From Neorhizobium petrolearium (lineage in GTDB: Bacteria > Pseudomonadota > Alphaproteobacteria > Rhizobiales > Rhizobiaceae), in contig NZ_JAGGJW010000008.1 in assembly GCF_017873175.1 (NCBI RefSeq), positions 186,001 to 250,000 on the forward strand: 64,000 bases of DNA. Reading direction: 5' to 3'. Below are positions 1-9,089 of this stretch, piece after piece (positions within the stretch are counted from its first letter, which is position 1; each line of letters opens with the position of its first letter). Under the pieces are notes generated by a model. The model was not told where the DNA came from. It was given only the letters and a program-made list of their open reading frames with translations, and did not search any database. Position numbers and translations under genes: made by a program.

Positions 1-652
1 CCGGGCGATAAAAAACCCGCTTGCCGGATGCCAGAACCTCGGTCGGCGCCGAGCCGAGCCACCAATTGAGCAGGTCGAAATGATGCGTGGACTTATGGAC
101 CAGCAGCCCACCGGAATTTTCCTTCTGCCGGTGCCAGCGTCGGAAGTAGTCGGCGCCATGAACGCGGTCGAGATGCCAGCGGAAGTCGACGACCGTCACC
201 GTCCCGATCGTGCCGGAGGCTATAAGCTCCTTGATCTGGGTGCGGGCGGGAGAATACCGGTAGTTGAAGGTGACTGTGACCTTCCGGCCGGTCCGCCTCT
301 GGGCATCGATAATCTGCTTCAGGCGGGTGAGGTCGATCGTCAGCGGTTTTTCACAGATGACATCGCAGCCGGCTTCGAAAGCGCGGACGATATAGTCGGC
401 ATGCAGGAAGTCGGGCGTTGCCACGACCACCGTATCCGGCTTCTGTTCCGCAATCAGGCGGTCGAAATCGGAAGCAAGATAGGTCGCGACGCCGTTCGTT
501 CCCGGCTTGGGGACTGCCTTGGCTGCTTCTCCCAATCGATGGGCATTGCTGTCGCAGAGCGCGACAATCTCGTGCTTGTCTGCGTAATCTTCGATCACGG
601 AATCGCGGAACATCTGATGCCGCGAACCACATCCGACAATGGCAATCTTCAC
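1..652 (-). CDS. Gfo/Idh/MocA family oxidoreductase (partial, 3' end outside window)
   Basis: NAD(P)-dependent sugar or inositol dehydrogenase-type protein; only the first 217 residues lie in the window. An N-terminal Rossmann motif (IVGCGSRH, near residue 5) and the family's EKP motif (CEKPLTID, about residue 98) are visible, followed by the start of the C-terminal domain with a VHKSTHHFD stretch that resembles the substrate-binding side of the family. The start is a GTG whose last two bases overlap the TGA of the ABC ATPase upstream (GTGA, 4-bp overlap), so translation is probably coupled. It is the last visible gene of the oligosaccharide-import operon and probably oxidises or epimerises an imported sugar. 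The substrate cannot be read from the sequence. Confidence 0.9.
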   Translation of the reverse strand, partial: MKIAIVGCGSRHQMFRDSVIEDYADKHEIVALCDSNAHRLGEAAKAVPKPGTNGVATYLASDFDRLIAEQKPDTVVVATPDFLHADYIVRAFEAGCDVICEKPLTIDLTRLKQIIDAQRRTGRKVTVTFNYRYSPARTQIKELIASGTIGTVTVVDFRWHLDRVHGADYFRRWHRQKENSGGLLVHKSTHHFDLLNWWLGSAPTEVLASGKRVFYRP

Positions 653-1743
653 TGGACCAGGCTTTCGTTCTGAGTGGGCTCGACGCGCTGACCGGCGCTG
701 TCGAAATAATGGAGGTCGAAGAGGTCGAAGCCGATCGTCACCGGATCGCCCATGCGATAGGGATTGCGGCCGCTATCGCTGACAAGCAGCACCTGGCCCG
801 AAGGCAGGGCCACATGCAGTAACGTCTCGCTACCAAGATATTCCACAAGCCGGATCGTTCCCTCGGTCGTGACATCGCCGTCGCCCACCTGCAATGACGA
901 AGGGCGCACGCACAAGGTCATGGCTTCGCTCGTCGCTCTAAGAGCAGGAATGGCGAACCGGGGCAGGCCGGCAATGTCGACGAAGGTCCGGCCCGCCTCA
1001 TGTAACACCTTTGCCTGCAGCATGTTGATCTTGGGCGAGCCGATGAAGCCGGCAACGAAAAGGTTCTGGGGCCGGGTGTAGAGCTCCTGTGGCGTTCCGA
1101 CCTGCTCGATCTTGCCGCCCCTCAGCACCACGATGCGGCTTGCCATGGTCATGGCCTCCACCTGGTCATGCGTCACATAAATCATTGTCGTTCCGAGACG
1201 CGTATAGAGGGAAGCCAGTTCGGCCCGCATCTGCACACGCAGCTCGGCATCGAGGTTGGAAAGCGGTTCGTCGAAGAGGAAAAGCTGCGGCTCGCGCACG
1301 ATCGCCCGGCCGATCGCCACGCGTTGCTTCTGCCCGCCGGAAAGCTGGCGCGGCTTGCGGTCCATCAACTGCTCGATCTGCAGGATGCGAGCTGCCTCGG
1401 CCACCCGGTGTTCCACTTGCTGGCGCGGAACGTTGAAATTCTGCAGGCCGAAAGCAAGGTTTTTCCTGACGTTCATGTGGGGGTAGAGCGCATAGCTCTG
1501 AAACACCATCGACAGCTCGCGTTTGGAGGCGGGCAGGTCGTTAACGATCCGTCCGCCGATGGCGATTGTTCCTTCGCTGATGTCCTCCAGGCCGGCGATC
1601 ATGCGAAGAAGGGTGGATTTCCCGCAGCCCGAAGGGCCGACGAGGACAAGAAATTCGCCGTCGCGAATATCGAGGTTCAAACCCTGGATGATGGACAGCG
1701 CCCCGTAGCGCTTGCCGACGTTTCGAAGCGTCAATCCTGCCAT
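649..1743 (-). CDS. Sugar ABC transporter ATP-binding protein (MalK/UgpC type)
   Basis: Cytoplasmic ATPase of a CUT1 carbohydrate importer, 364 residues, the usual size for MalK/UgpC proteins. Walker A is GPSGCGKST (about residue 37), the signature LSGGQKQR (about 134), Walker [14 protein letters not shown] (about 154) and the switch histidine THDQVEA (about 191). The C-terminal 130 residues form the TOBE/OB regulatory domain. It lies 12 nt after the second permease and overlaps the Gfo/Idh gene by 4 bp, so it belongs to the same leftward operon. MalK-type ATPases can serve several importers, but position makes this importer the natural partner. Confidence 0.95.
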   Translation of the reverse strand: MAGLTLRNVGKRYGALSIIQGLNLDIRDGEFLVLVGPSGCGKSTLLRMIAGLEDISEGTIAIGGRIVNDLPASKRELSMVFQSYALYPHMNVRKNLAFGLQNFNVPRQQVEHRVAEAARILQIEQLMDRKPRQLSGGQKQRVAIGRAIVREPQLFLFDEPLSNLDAELRVQMRAELASLYTRLGTTMIYVTHDQVEAMTMASRIVVLRGGKIEQVGTPQELYTRPQNLFVAGFIGSPKINMLQAKVLHEAGRTFVDIAGLPRFAIPALRATSEAMTLCVRPSSLQVGDGDVTTEGTIRLVEYLGSETLLHVALPSGQVLLVSDSGRNPYRMGDPVTIGFDLFDLHYFDSAGQRVEPTQNESLVQ

Positions 1744-1755
1744 GCGTCTTGTTTC

Positions 1756-2634
1756 CTATTTCATGCCGGAGGTGGCGATGCCACGAACGATGAGTTTCTG
1801 GAACAGGACGAAGAAGATCACGACCGGCACCAGTGAAAGCACAGACATCGCGAACATCTGGCCGTAGGCCGACTTGCCTTCCTGATCGAGGAAGAGGCGC
1901 AGCGCCAGCGGCACGGTATAGCTCTTGATGTCGTTGAGGTAGATCAGCGGTGCGAGGAAGTCCTCCCACACCCAGATCAGTGAAAAGATAGCGGCCGTGC
2001 CCATCGCGGGCAGGGAAAGCGGCAGGATAATCGCCCGGTAAATCTTGAAGGGCGAACAGCCGTCGATCATCGCGGCCTCGTCCAGCTCTCGGGGCAATTG
2101 ACGGAAAAACTGCACCATCAGGAAGATGAAGAAGGCGTCCGAGGCCAGGAAGCGGGGCACGACCAGCGGTAGATAGGTATCCACCCAGCCAAGCCGGAGG
2201 AACTGCACATATTGGGGAATGAGGACCACATGATAGGGGATCATCAAGGTCATCATCATCAGCGCAAAGAGGAAACGGCGGCCCGTGAAGCTCAACCTGG
2301 CGAAGGCATAGGCCGCGAAGGAGCAGGAGATCAGGTTGCCGATCACCGAGAGGGCAGTGACGATCGCCGAGTTGACGTAGAAGAGTGTGAAGGACTGCGG
2401 CAGCGCGTTCCAACCCTCGGTGTAGTTGTCGAAGCGGAACTCCGACGGCCAGAGCGTCAGGCTCCCGAAAATCTCGTTCTCCGGCTTGAAGGAAGAAGCG
2501 AGCAGCCAGAACAGCGGATAGAGCATCACACAGGAAACGCCGATCAGAAAGATGTGCTTCAGGATGCGTCCGTTGCGCGCCCGCTTGTCGCGGCGCAAGC
2601 GCATTTCATGCGCAATCTTGGCGGCTTCCTCCAT
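1756..2634 (-). CDS. Carbohydrate ABC transporter permease (MalG/UgpE type)
   Basis: Inner-membrane permease of the CUT1 importer, 292 residues from the chosen start, with about six hydrophobic segments and the EAA loop (ELDEAAMIDGCSPFKIYRAI) that docks on the ATPase. I chose the ATG at 2634 because a good Shine-Dalgarno (GGAGGTG) lies 9 nt upstream. An in-frame ATG at 2652, one base after the stop of the preceding permease, would add six residues and is the alternative. It is the second permease of the heterodimer, in an operon with the binding protein and ATPase. Confidence 0.93.
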   Translation of the reverse strand: MEEAAKIAHEMRLRRDKRARNGRILKHIFLIGVSCVMLYPLFWLLASSFKPENEIFGSLTLWPSEFRFDNYTEGWNALPQSFTLFYVNSAIVTALSVIGNLISCSFAAYAFARLSFTGRRFLFALMMMTLMIPYHVVLIPQYVQFLRLGWVDTYLPLVVPRFLASDAFFIFLMVQFFRQLPRELDEAAMIDGCSPFKIYRAIILPLSLPAMGTAAIFSLIWVWEDFLAPLIYLNDIKSYTVPLALRLFLDQEGKSAYGQMFAMSVLSLVPVVIFFVLFQKLIVRGIATSGMK

Positions 2635-2653
2635 CTCGACAGACACCTCCATG

Positions 2654-3547
2654 TCAATCGCGCTCGTTCTCATAATGCACCCAGTATTTCGAGGTGAAGA
2701 AGGCGATCGCCGTAAAGATCGCGATGATGACGAGAAGCACCCAGGCAAGCGCAGATGCATAGCCCATGCGGAAGAACTTGAAGGCTTCGTTGAAGAGATA
2801 GACTGTGTAGAACAGCAGGCTGTCGGCCGGCGCTCCGGTGCCGTTGGAGATGATGAAGGCACTCGAAAAGGTCTTGAAGGCTTCGATCGTCTGCAGCACC
2901 AGGTTGAAGAAGATGACCGGCGCGAGGAGGGGCAGGGTGATCCGCGTGAACTGGCGCCAGCGCGGCGTTCCGTCTATCTCCGCTGCCTCATAGAGGTCGC
3001 GCGGTATGCCTCTGAGGCCGGCCAGAAAGATCAGCATCGGCGAGCCGAACTGCCACATGGCGAGGATCACCAGAGTGTAAAGCGAGGTGTCGGGATCGGT
3101 GATCCAGGCGGCACCTTGAATTCCGACGAGGGCCAGAACCTGGTTGACGACGCCATCCTCGGCGAAGAGCTGGCGCCACAATATGGCGATCGCGATCGAG
3201 GCGCCGAGCAGGGACGGCAGGTAGAAGATCGCCCGATAGAGGCCGATGGTGCGCAGCCCGCGGTCCAGCAGCATGGCGACGCCGAGCGCCACGATCAGGC
3301 GCGCCGGCACCGCCAACACCACATAGGTGAAGGTCACATCCAGTGCCTTCCAGAAGCGCCGGTCCCGCGTGAACATATATTCGTAATTACCCAAACCTAT
3401 CCAGCGTGGGTCGCTCACCATGTCATAGCGGGTGAACGAGAGATAAAGCGACGCCAGGATAGGCCCCAAGGCAAGTAGGAAAAACCCGACCAGCCAGGGC
3501 AGAAGAAAAACATAGGCCGGCGCATTGCGGGCAAAGAAACGCTTCAT
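2654..3547 (-). CDS. Sugar ABC transporter permease (MalF/UgpA type)
   Basis: First permease of the CUT1 importer, 297 residues. It starts with a short cytoplasmic tail and a transmembrane segment (VFLLPWLVGFFLLALGP), followed by further membrane segments and the EAA loop (DLYEAAEIDGTPRWRQFTRI, about residue 187). It lacks the large periplasmic loop of E. coli MalF, as is normal for UgpA/LacF-like proteins. The gene lies 68 nt after the binding-protein gene. The next permease begins within a few codons of its stop, which suggests cotranslation. Confidence 0.93.
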   Translation of the reverse strand: MKRFFARNAPAYVFLLPWLVGFFLLALGPILASLYLSFTRYDMVSDPRWIGLGNYEYMFTRDRRFWKALDVTFTYVVLAVPARLIVALGVAMLLDRGLRTIGLYRAIFYLPSLLGASIAIAILWRQLFAEDGVVNQVLALVGIQGAAWITDPDTSLYTLVILAMWQFGSPMLIFLAGLRGIPRDLYEAAEIDGTPRWRQFTRITLPLLAPVIFFNLVLQTIEAFKTFSSAFIISNGTGAPADSLLFYTVYLFNEAFKFFRMGYASALAWVLLVIIAIFTAIAFFTSKYWVHYENERD

Positions 3548-3615
3548 CGAGACAACCTTGCTGTCGGAAGGGAAGGCCCCGGATGGAACAGCCGGAGCCT
3601 CGGTTCAGGCGGTCA

Positions 3616-4896
3616 CTACTGGGCGCGGTCGACGATATCCTGTGCATCCTGGATGAACATGCCAGCGGCTTCCGCGACCTCCATCTTGCCGAGCACTACG
3701 TCGGTGCCGGTGCGCATGAAGGCGTCTCGAACCTCGCCGGCACCCTTGGGCGCGGGGAGGGGGAGCGGCCCGACCTTGCTCTGGATCGCATCGAAATAAT
3801 CGACCGACAGTTTTTCGACTTCGGTGAGTTTCGGCGCCAGTGCGGCGCGGACCTTCGGCGAGCAGGGGATGCCGCGCTCCAGGCCCAGAATGCTGGTGAT
3901 TTCCGGATCGTTGACCCAGGCGTTCATATAGGCGATCGCAGTTTCCGTGTCCTTTGCGTCACGAGTGAGCGACAGGAACATGGACGGCTTGATGAATTGG
4001 CCCGGCTTGCCGCCAGGCTTGTGGGGGATCATCGCGGCGCCGATCTTGTCCTTCGATACCGCCTGAATTCCGACAAGCTGGTTGGACCAGAAATGCGACA
4101 TGGCGGTGTCGCCGACGGGGACGCCCGACTCGGCAATCGGCGGATCGAGAATGACGGTTTTGTTCTTGTCGCGCACGACGTCGGCCTTGCGCAGGTCGGC
4201 CCAGAACTGCCACCATCCGGACACGTCCTTGGCCGTCGCGGTGACCTTCCCGTCCGGCCCATAGAATTCTCGGCCGTTCTGGCGCACCCAGGCTTCGAAG
4301 GCTTCGATCATCAGGGAAAGATCGTCCGAGCCCTTCATCTTGCCGCCGGACTTGGAGGTGATCGCTTCGCAGGCCTTGGAAAAGTCGTCCCAGGTCCAGT
4401 TGATCAGGTCGACATCGACACTGGCTTCCTGGAAGGCGCGGGTATTGTGCACCATGACCTGGCTGTTGGAGCCGATGTTGAGTGCATAGAGCTTGCCATC
4501 GACCTTGCCGCCGTCGAGTGGCCCCTGATCGAAATCTGCGATCATGAGGTTCTTGCCGGCGAATTCGTCAAGCGGCTTGAGCGCGCCGCGATGGACATAT
4601 TCGAACAGGAACCGGTAATCCATCTGCACCAGATCGGCCATGTTCCGGCCGGCGGTCTGGGTCGCCATCTTGGTCCAATAATCGCCCCAGCCTATCGTCT
4701 CACCGGAAACTTCGATTCCGGGGTTCTTCTTTTGGAAGGTGTCGATTACGGCAAAGGTGCGTTTGTCACGTTCGGGATTCCCCCACCAGTAGTGTCGGAT
4801 CGACCGATCTGCGGCGATCACTGGCATCGGAAATGCAGCAGCGGCGGTTGCCGCGCCTATCGCGCCCAAGAGGGCTCTTCTTCTCAGTTTGGTCAT
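3616..4896 (-). CDS. Extracellular solute-binding protein of the oligosaccharide ABC importer
   Basis: Periplasmic binding protein of family 1, 426 residues. The leader has a twin-arginine-like start (LRRRALLG, residues 4-11), a hydrophobic alanine-rich core and a likely cleavage after VIAA, so Tat export is possible. An upstream in-frame start at 4935 was rejected because a strong Shine-Dalgarno (GAGGAGGAGGA) sits directly before the ATG at 4896. The mature part has the PBP type II pattern of MalE/UgpB-like proteins. The GH105 hydrolase upstream argues for an unsaturated uronic-acid oligosaccharide as ligand; that is inference from context. Confidence 0.93.
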   Translation of the reverse strand: MTKLRRRALLGAIGAATAAAAFPMPVIAADRSIRHYWWGNPERDKRTFAVIDTFQKKNPGIEVSGETIGWGDYWTKMATQTAGRNMADLVQMDYRFLFEYVHRGALKPLDEFAGKNLMIADFDQGPLDGGKVDGKLYALNIGSNSQVMVHNTRAFQEASVDVDLINWTWDDFSKACEAITSKSGGKMKGSDDLSLMIEAFEAWVRQNGREFYGPDGKVTATAKDVSGWWQFWADLRKADVVRDKNKTVILDPPIAESGVPVGDTAMSHFWSNQLVGIQAVSKDKIGAAMIPHKPGGKPGQFIKPSMFLSLTRDAKDTETAIAYMNAWVNDPEITSILGLERGIPCSPKVRAALAPKLTEVEKLSVDYFDAIQSKVGPLPLPAPKGAGEVRDAFMRTGTDVVLGKMEVAEAAGMFIQDAQDIVDRAQ

Positions 4897-5015
4897 GTCA
4901 TCCTCCTCCTCTAATCCGACGTGCCTCTTTCGCACCAGATGTTCGGTATCACTCGAGACTTCTCGCGTTCCGGCCCCTCCTGGCGGAAACGCTCCAATCT
5001 TCCTTCGGGCAGCGC

Positions 5016-6134
5016 CTAGATGTAACTGCGCAGAAGTTCGGTCAGGCAGAGCATGGCCATCGCCTGTCCATAAGGCATGGAAGTCAGCTTGATCTGCCGG
5101 TAGAAATCGAGGTCGTGGCCCATGGCCGTGCCGAAGGACACCTGCTGCAATTCGCCGTCGGGACCGATGTTGTCGATAACCCCTTTCATGGCGCGTTCGG
5201 CGGTTTCCAGATAATCCTCGGTAAGATATCGCTTACGCACACCTTTCATGAGGCCGTATGCGAATCCGGCCGTCGCCGATGCCTCCAGATAGCTCGATGG
5301 GTCGTCAATCAGCGTATGCCAGAGGCCTGACGCGTGCTGGTATTGCTGCAGGGATGTTGCCTGACGCCGAAGCAGCGACACGAGATAACGACGCAGAGGA
5401 TCGCTCTCCTTCAGGTCCAACAACTCGATGAACTCGGGAATGGCGATTGTGATCCAGCTATTGCCGCGGGCCCAGCGGGCGCGGGCGAAATTGTGATTGC
5501 CGTCGAAGGTCCAGCCGTGGAACCAGAGGCCGGTCTCCGTGTCGCAGAGATATTGGGCATGGACCAGGAACTGGTATTTCGCCTCCTCGACGAATTCCGG
5601 GCGATCAAGGATAAGGCCGATCTTGGCGAGCGGCAGAACGCTCATCATCAGCGTGTCGTCCCACATCTGCTGGTCGTTGACGTTGTTGTAGACAATGTGC
5701 TGAAGGCCGCCTTCGCGGGTCCGCGGCATGTCATGCATCACCCACTCGGCCCAGGTCTCCAGATAAGGCCGCCAGTGCGGGGCCGGTTTGAGTTCGTAAA
5801 GATAAGCCAGTGTCAGGAAGGGGGCCATGGTGTTGACATTCTTGGTGGGCGTGCCCTCTTCCAGCCGGGCGTCGAACCAGTCCGTGATGATGCCCATCGC
5901 GTCCTGGTTACCGGTCAATTGCCAATACTTGAACAGGCCATAAAGGCCGATGCCGTGGGTCCATTCCCATCCGGCCCAGCCCTTCGTATCGATGACACGT
6001 CCGTCATTGAGGTGCAGGAGAAATTCGCCCGTACGATCCTCGATATGGATGAGGTTGTCGGTCAGCCGATCGATGAGATCGCACACATGATCGCGCTGGA
6101 TAAGGGGTTGCTTCTGCCTCAGCAGCGGGTGCAT
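5016..6134 (-). CDS. Glycoside hydrolase family 105, unsaturated rhamnogalacturonyl hydrolase-like
   Basis: Predicted (alpha/alpha)6-barrel enzyme of the YteR/YesR family, 372 residues, close to the family's normal 370-ish. GH105 enzymes hydrolyse the terminal 4,5-unsaturated uronic acid left by pectate or rhamnogalacturonan lyases. Visible family features are GWAGWEWTHGIGLYG near residue 50, DDTLMMSVLPLAK (about 152, carrying the conserved aspartate region), FDGNHNFARARWARGNSW (about 208) and YLEASATAGFAYGL (about 285). No signal peptide is seen, so it acts in the cytoplasm on imported oligosaccharides. ATG 6134 has GGGGAG 10 nt upstream; a TTG at 6152 is less likely. It heads the leftward operon, 119 nt before the binding protein. 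Confidence 0.92.
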   Translation of the reverse strand: MHPLLRQKQPLIQRDHVCDLIDRLTDNLIHIEDRTGEFLLHLNDGRVIDTKGWAGWEWTHGIGLYGLFKYWQLTGNQDAMGIITDWFDARLEEGTPTKNVNTMAPFLTLAYLYELKPAPHWRPYLETWAEWVMHDMPRTREGGLQHIVYNNVNDQQMWDDTLMMSVLPLAKIGLILDRPEFVEEAKYQFLVHAQYLCDTETGLWFHGWTFDGNHNFARARWARGNSWITIAIPEFIELLDLKESDPLRRYLVSLLRRQATSLQQYQHASGLWHTLIDDPSSYLEASATAGFAYGLMKGVRKRYLTEDYLETAERAMKGVIDNIGPDGELQQVSFGTAMGHDLDFYRQIKLTSMPYGQAMAMLCLTELLRSYI

Positions 6135-6157
6135 GTCTGATTTTCTCCCCAATATTT

Positions 6158-6172
6158 CGGAATGCTATTCCG
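6158..6172. promoter_or_regulatory. Perfect inverted repeat between GH105 operon and IclR gene (candidate operator)
   Basis: CGGAAT, spacer GCT, ATTCCG: a perfect 6-bp inverted repeat 24 nt upstream of the GH105 start, inside the 191-bp divergent spacer. A second, weaker pair of TTCAGAA repeats flanks TTTCGAAA at 6289-6317, near the IclR start. IclR-family regulators usually bind palindromes in such divergent spacers, so this is a plausible operator; binding is inferred. Confidence 0.45.
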
Positions 6173-6267
6173 GAAATTAGGAAACCATACTCCTAAAGGC
6201 TTTTCAACCTTGTTTTTACTGCTTGATGCGATGCTGCAAAAGGCACATGGGCCTGCCCGACCACGTC

Positions 6268-6296
6268 TTGACATAGGCGAGCTCAAATTTCAGAAT
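6268..6296 (+). promoter_or_regulatory. Candidate sigma-70 promoter of the iclR-type gene
   Basis: TTGACA (6268-6273), a 17-nt spacer, then CAGAAT (6291-6296), 29 nt before the ATG of the regulator. The -35 is a perfect consensus and the spacing is optimal; the -10 is only partial. The -10 overlaps the first TTCAGAA repeat, which would fit autorepression. Confidence 0.45.
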
Positions 6297-6325
6297 ATGA
6301 TTTCGAAAAATTCAGAACACTTAAA

Positions 6326-7120
6326 ATGTCAGACGCTGGCTCCAAAACGGAAAATGTTGCCGCTGTCCTCAAGGTCTTCGCCGTTGTGGAGGCTCTCGTC
6401 GAGGAAAAGAGGATAAGTCTTGCTGACCTCGCTCAGCGGGCGATGACATCCAAGACGACCGCGCATCGCTTGCTGCAGACGATGGTAGACCTCGGTTATG
6501 TGGAGCAGGATCCGGAGACGGAGAAATATGGTCTGACACTGAAACTGTTCAGTCTCGGAGCCAGATCCTTGAACGAACAGGCAGACCTGTTGCGGGCGGC
6601 CGACAAGGCAATGGGCAAGCTCTCCCGAGCCACGGGCGAATCCATCAACCTCGGCATTCTGGATGATCGGGACCAGAAGGTCGTCTACATCCATAAATAC
6701 GATTCCGCCTACAGTCTTTCGATGAAGTCGACGCTTGGACTTCGCAATCCACTGCACAGTACCTCGCTCGGAAAGGCGTTGCTTGCCTGGCGAGACGACG
6801 ATGAGCTCCGCGAGCGGGTGGGCAAGATGGAACTCACCAAACTGGCGCCTCGGACCATCACGGATCGGGAAGAACTGTTCGCCCAGTTGCGACTCACCCG
6901 CGACCGAGGCTTTGCCGAAGAAGTGGAAGAGAGCGAGGCGGGCGTGCGCTGCATGGCGGCGCCAATCTTCAATTACATGGGCAAGCCGATCGCCGCCATG
7001 TCGATTTCCTTTCCCCTCTTTCGCTTCGATGAAGGAAGGAAGTCGGAATATGTGAGCCTGCTCACAACAGCGGGCATGACAGCTTCCAGCGCCTTGGGCT
7101 ACCGGCCGGAGAAGGGCTGA
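6326..7120 (+). CDS. IclR family transcriptional regulator
   Basis: DNA-binding regulator, 264 residues. The N-terminal winged helix-turn-helix spans about residues 8-70 (ISLADLAQRAMTSKTTAHRLLQTMVDLGYV), and the C-terminal IclR effector domain spans about 85-255, including the GVRCMAAPIFN segment typical of the ligand pocket. It is divergent from the GH105/ABC operon with a 191-bp spacer holding palindromes, so it most likely controls that operon in response to a pectin-derived acid, as KdgR-like IclR proteins do. The effector is not deducible. Confidence 0.93.
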   Translation: MSDAGSKTENVAAVLKVFAVVEALVEEKRISLADLAQRAMTSKTTAHRLLQTMVDLGYVEQDPETEKYGLTLKLFSLGARSLNEQADLLRAADKAMGKLSRATGESINLGILDDRDQKVVYIHKYDSAYSLSMKSTLGLRNPLHSTSLGKALLAWRDDDELRERVGKMELTKLAPRTITDREELFAQLRLTRDRGFAEEVEESEAGVRCMAAPIFNYMGKPIAAMSISFPLFRFDEGRKSEYVSLLTTAGMTASSALGYRPEKG

Positions 7121-7198
7121 CGAAGGATCGCCTGACTGGGTAAGATATCCAGCCCGGTCCTCTTTCGCTCGCTCCAGGTCATCGCGAACCCGCGCAGT

Positions 7199-8125
7199 TC
7201 AGCCAAGAGCTACCCCGTTGGTCGCCACGTAAACGGAGTAAAGGGAGGTAGTGGCGGTGATGAACAAGCGGTTCTTCCGCTGCCCGCCAAAGGTGAGGTT
7301 CGCCACCGTCTGCGGCACCAGAATCTTGCCGAGAAGCCTGCCTTCCGGTGAGAAGCAGTGCACGCCATCTCCAGCGCTCGTCCAGACATTGCCTTCGACG
7401 TCCACCCGGAAACCATCCGGCAGACCATTGTCGAGACTGCAGAAGACCCTGCTATTGTTGAGCCGCTTGCCTTCGATGACATCAAAGACACGGATATGGC
7501 GGGGTGCCTTGACGTCATGGCTCGAAGCAGAATCCGCGATGTATAGCTTCGACTCATCGGGCGAAAAAGCGAGGCCGTTCGGCTGGCCGAAATCGGTCAC
7601 TACAGCTTCCAGTTCTCCCGTCTCAGGATCGAGCCGGTAAACATTGCGCGTCGCCTGTTCGGGCTCCGACCGATAGCCCTCGTAGTCCGACTTGATGCCG
7701 TAAGTTGGGTCGGTGAACCAGATGCTGCCATCCGAGCGCACGACCACGTCGTTTGGTGAATTCAGCCGTTTGTCCTGATACAGGTCGGCCAACACGGTGA
7801 GCGTCCCGTCGATCTCCGTGCGCACGACGCGGCGGCCCCCATGCTCGCAGGAAATGAGCCGACCCTGCCGATCCCGAGTATTGCCGTTCACGAAATTGGA
7901 GGGCGAGCGGAAGATCGAAACCCCGCCATCCGGCGTCCAGCGCAGCATGCGCTGGTTGGGAATGTCGCTCCAGATCAGGCAGTTGAGATCGGAAAACCAG
8001 ACCGGTCCCTCGGCCCAGCGGCACCCTGAATAAAGCTCTTCGAGGCGCGCGCTGGAGACGATCAGCTGTCGGAAACGTTCGTCATGGATTTCGTAAATGG
8101 AAGGCGTTTGCGGCATGGTTGTCAT
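7199..8125 (-). CDS. SMP-30/gluconolactonase/LRE family protein
   Basis: Predicted six-bladed beta-propeller lactonase, 308 residues from ATG 8125 (ATG 8116 is an alternative). Family hallmarks are the N-terminal metal-binding EGPVWF motif (about residue 38, as CRWAEGPVWF), SPNDVVVRSDGSIWFTDPTYG (central Asn/Asp ligands) and QPNGLAFSPDE with LYIADS toward the C-terminus. Such enzymes open sugar lactones made by dehydrogenases. No signal peptide is apparent. It lies 16 nt after the second permease gene and is the last gene of the ribose-type ABC operon, so it probably acts on a lactone of the imported sugar. It converges on the IclR gene. Confidence 0.9.
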   Translation of the reverse strand: MTTMPQTPSIYEIHDERFRQLIVSSARLEELYSGCRWAEGPVWFSDLNCLIWSDIPNQRMLRWTPDGGVSIFRSPSNFVNGNTRDRQGRLISCEHGGRRVVRTEIDGTLTVLADLYQDKRLNSPNDVVVRSDGSIWFTDPTYGIKSDYEGYRSEPEQATRNVYRLDPETGELEAVVTDFGQPNGLAFSPDESKLYIADSASSHDVKAPRHIRVFDVIEGKRLNNSRVFCSLDNGLPDGFRVDVEGNVWTSAGDGVHCFSPEGRLLGKILVPQTVANLTFGGQRKNRLFITATTSLYSVYVATNGVALG

Positions 8126-8141
8126 CCGATCGGGAGGTGTT

Positions 8142-9089
8142 TCATCGGGTGGATTGGCGGCCGCCGGCCATGAGGATGACGGCAATGATGATGAGGCCGG
8201 TGAGGATAAGGCGGAACCCCGCGCCGAAACCATAGGTGTTCAGCATCGATACCACCAGGAACATGAAAAGCGAGGCGCCCCAGATGCCCGGAATGTTGGA
8301 ATTGCCGCCAGCGACCGCAGTACCGCCAATAACGACGACCGCAATCGACATCAACAGGTATTCCGCTCCCATGTTAAGCGCGGCACCGCCCGAGAAGCTG
8401 GCGAGCAGATAACCGCAGATCGAGGCGAGCACGGCGCAGAGCATATAGGTCACAAGCCGTGTGCCATCGACGGGAATGCCGGTCATCCGGGCCGCGAACG
8501 TGCTCTGTCCGATCGCCGATATCCAGCGGCCGTAGATGCTCTTTTCCAGCAGCAACCATGCGATAGCGGAAAGGGCAAGGGCGACGATTGCCACGTTCGG
8601 GATGCCGAAGAGGCTGGATGTGGTGAAGCTTGCAAGAACTTCCGGGGGCTTGATGCGCAGGCCGCGGTTCGCCCAGATCGCTGTCGACTGAACGATGAAG
8701 CTCATGGAGAGCGTCGCGATGATCGGCGGGATGCGAAGCAGCTTTATAAGTGCGTAGTTGCCGATGCCGAGCACGGTGCCGAGCAGAACGGAGAGCAACA
8801 GGCCGACGACGATCATGCTATCCTGAACATCCATCAGCTTCAGTGCCAGCGTACCGGAGAGTGTCATGGTGGCGGGCACCGAAAGGTCGATATTGCCGGG
8901 ACCAAGCGTGATGACGAACATCTGACCGATGCCGACGATGACCGAGAAGGCGGCAAAGGTTAGGGCCGCTTGAGACAGGCCGAGCGAGCTTGCGCCGCCG
9001 GTGAAGAGCACCGTAATGATCCAGACCGTGATTGTGGCGACGAAAGACCAGATCCAGGGCTTGGAGAGAAGGAGGCGGGGCGCGTTCAT
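8142..9089 (-). CDS. Ribose-type ABC transporter permease (second)
   Basis: Permease of the BPD_transp_2 (RbsC/XylH) family, 315 residues, almost entirely hydrophobic with about ten membrane segments. The conserved GAEYLLMSIAVVVIGGTAVAGG stretch (about residue 230) corresponds to the RbsC signature before the GA(S/T)-rich helix. Its ATG overlaps the stop of the other permease by 4 bp. Two different permeases in one operon imply a heterodimeric channel. Confidence 0.93.
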   Translation of the reverse strand: MNAPRLLLSKPWIWSFVATITVWIITVLFTGGASSLGLSQAALTFAAFSVIVGIGQMFVITLGPGNIDLSVPATMTLSGTLALKLMDVQDSMIVVGLLLSVLLGTVLGIGNYALIKLLRIPPIIATLSMSFIVQSTAIWANRGLRIKPPEVLASFTTSSLFGIPNVAIVALALSAIAWLLLEKSIYGRWISAIGQSTFAARMTGIPVDGTRLVTYMLCAVLASICGYLLASFSGGAALNMGAEYLLMSIAVVVIGGTAVAGGNSNIPGIWGASLFMFLVVSMLNTYGFGAGFRLILTGLIIIAVILMAGGRQSTR

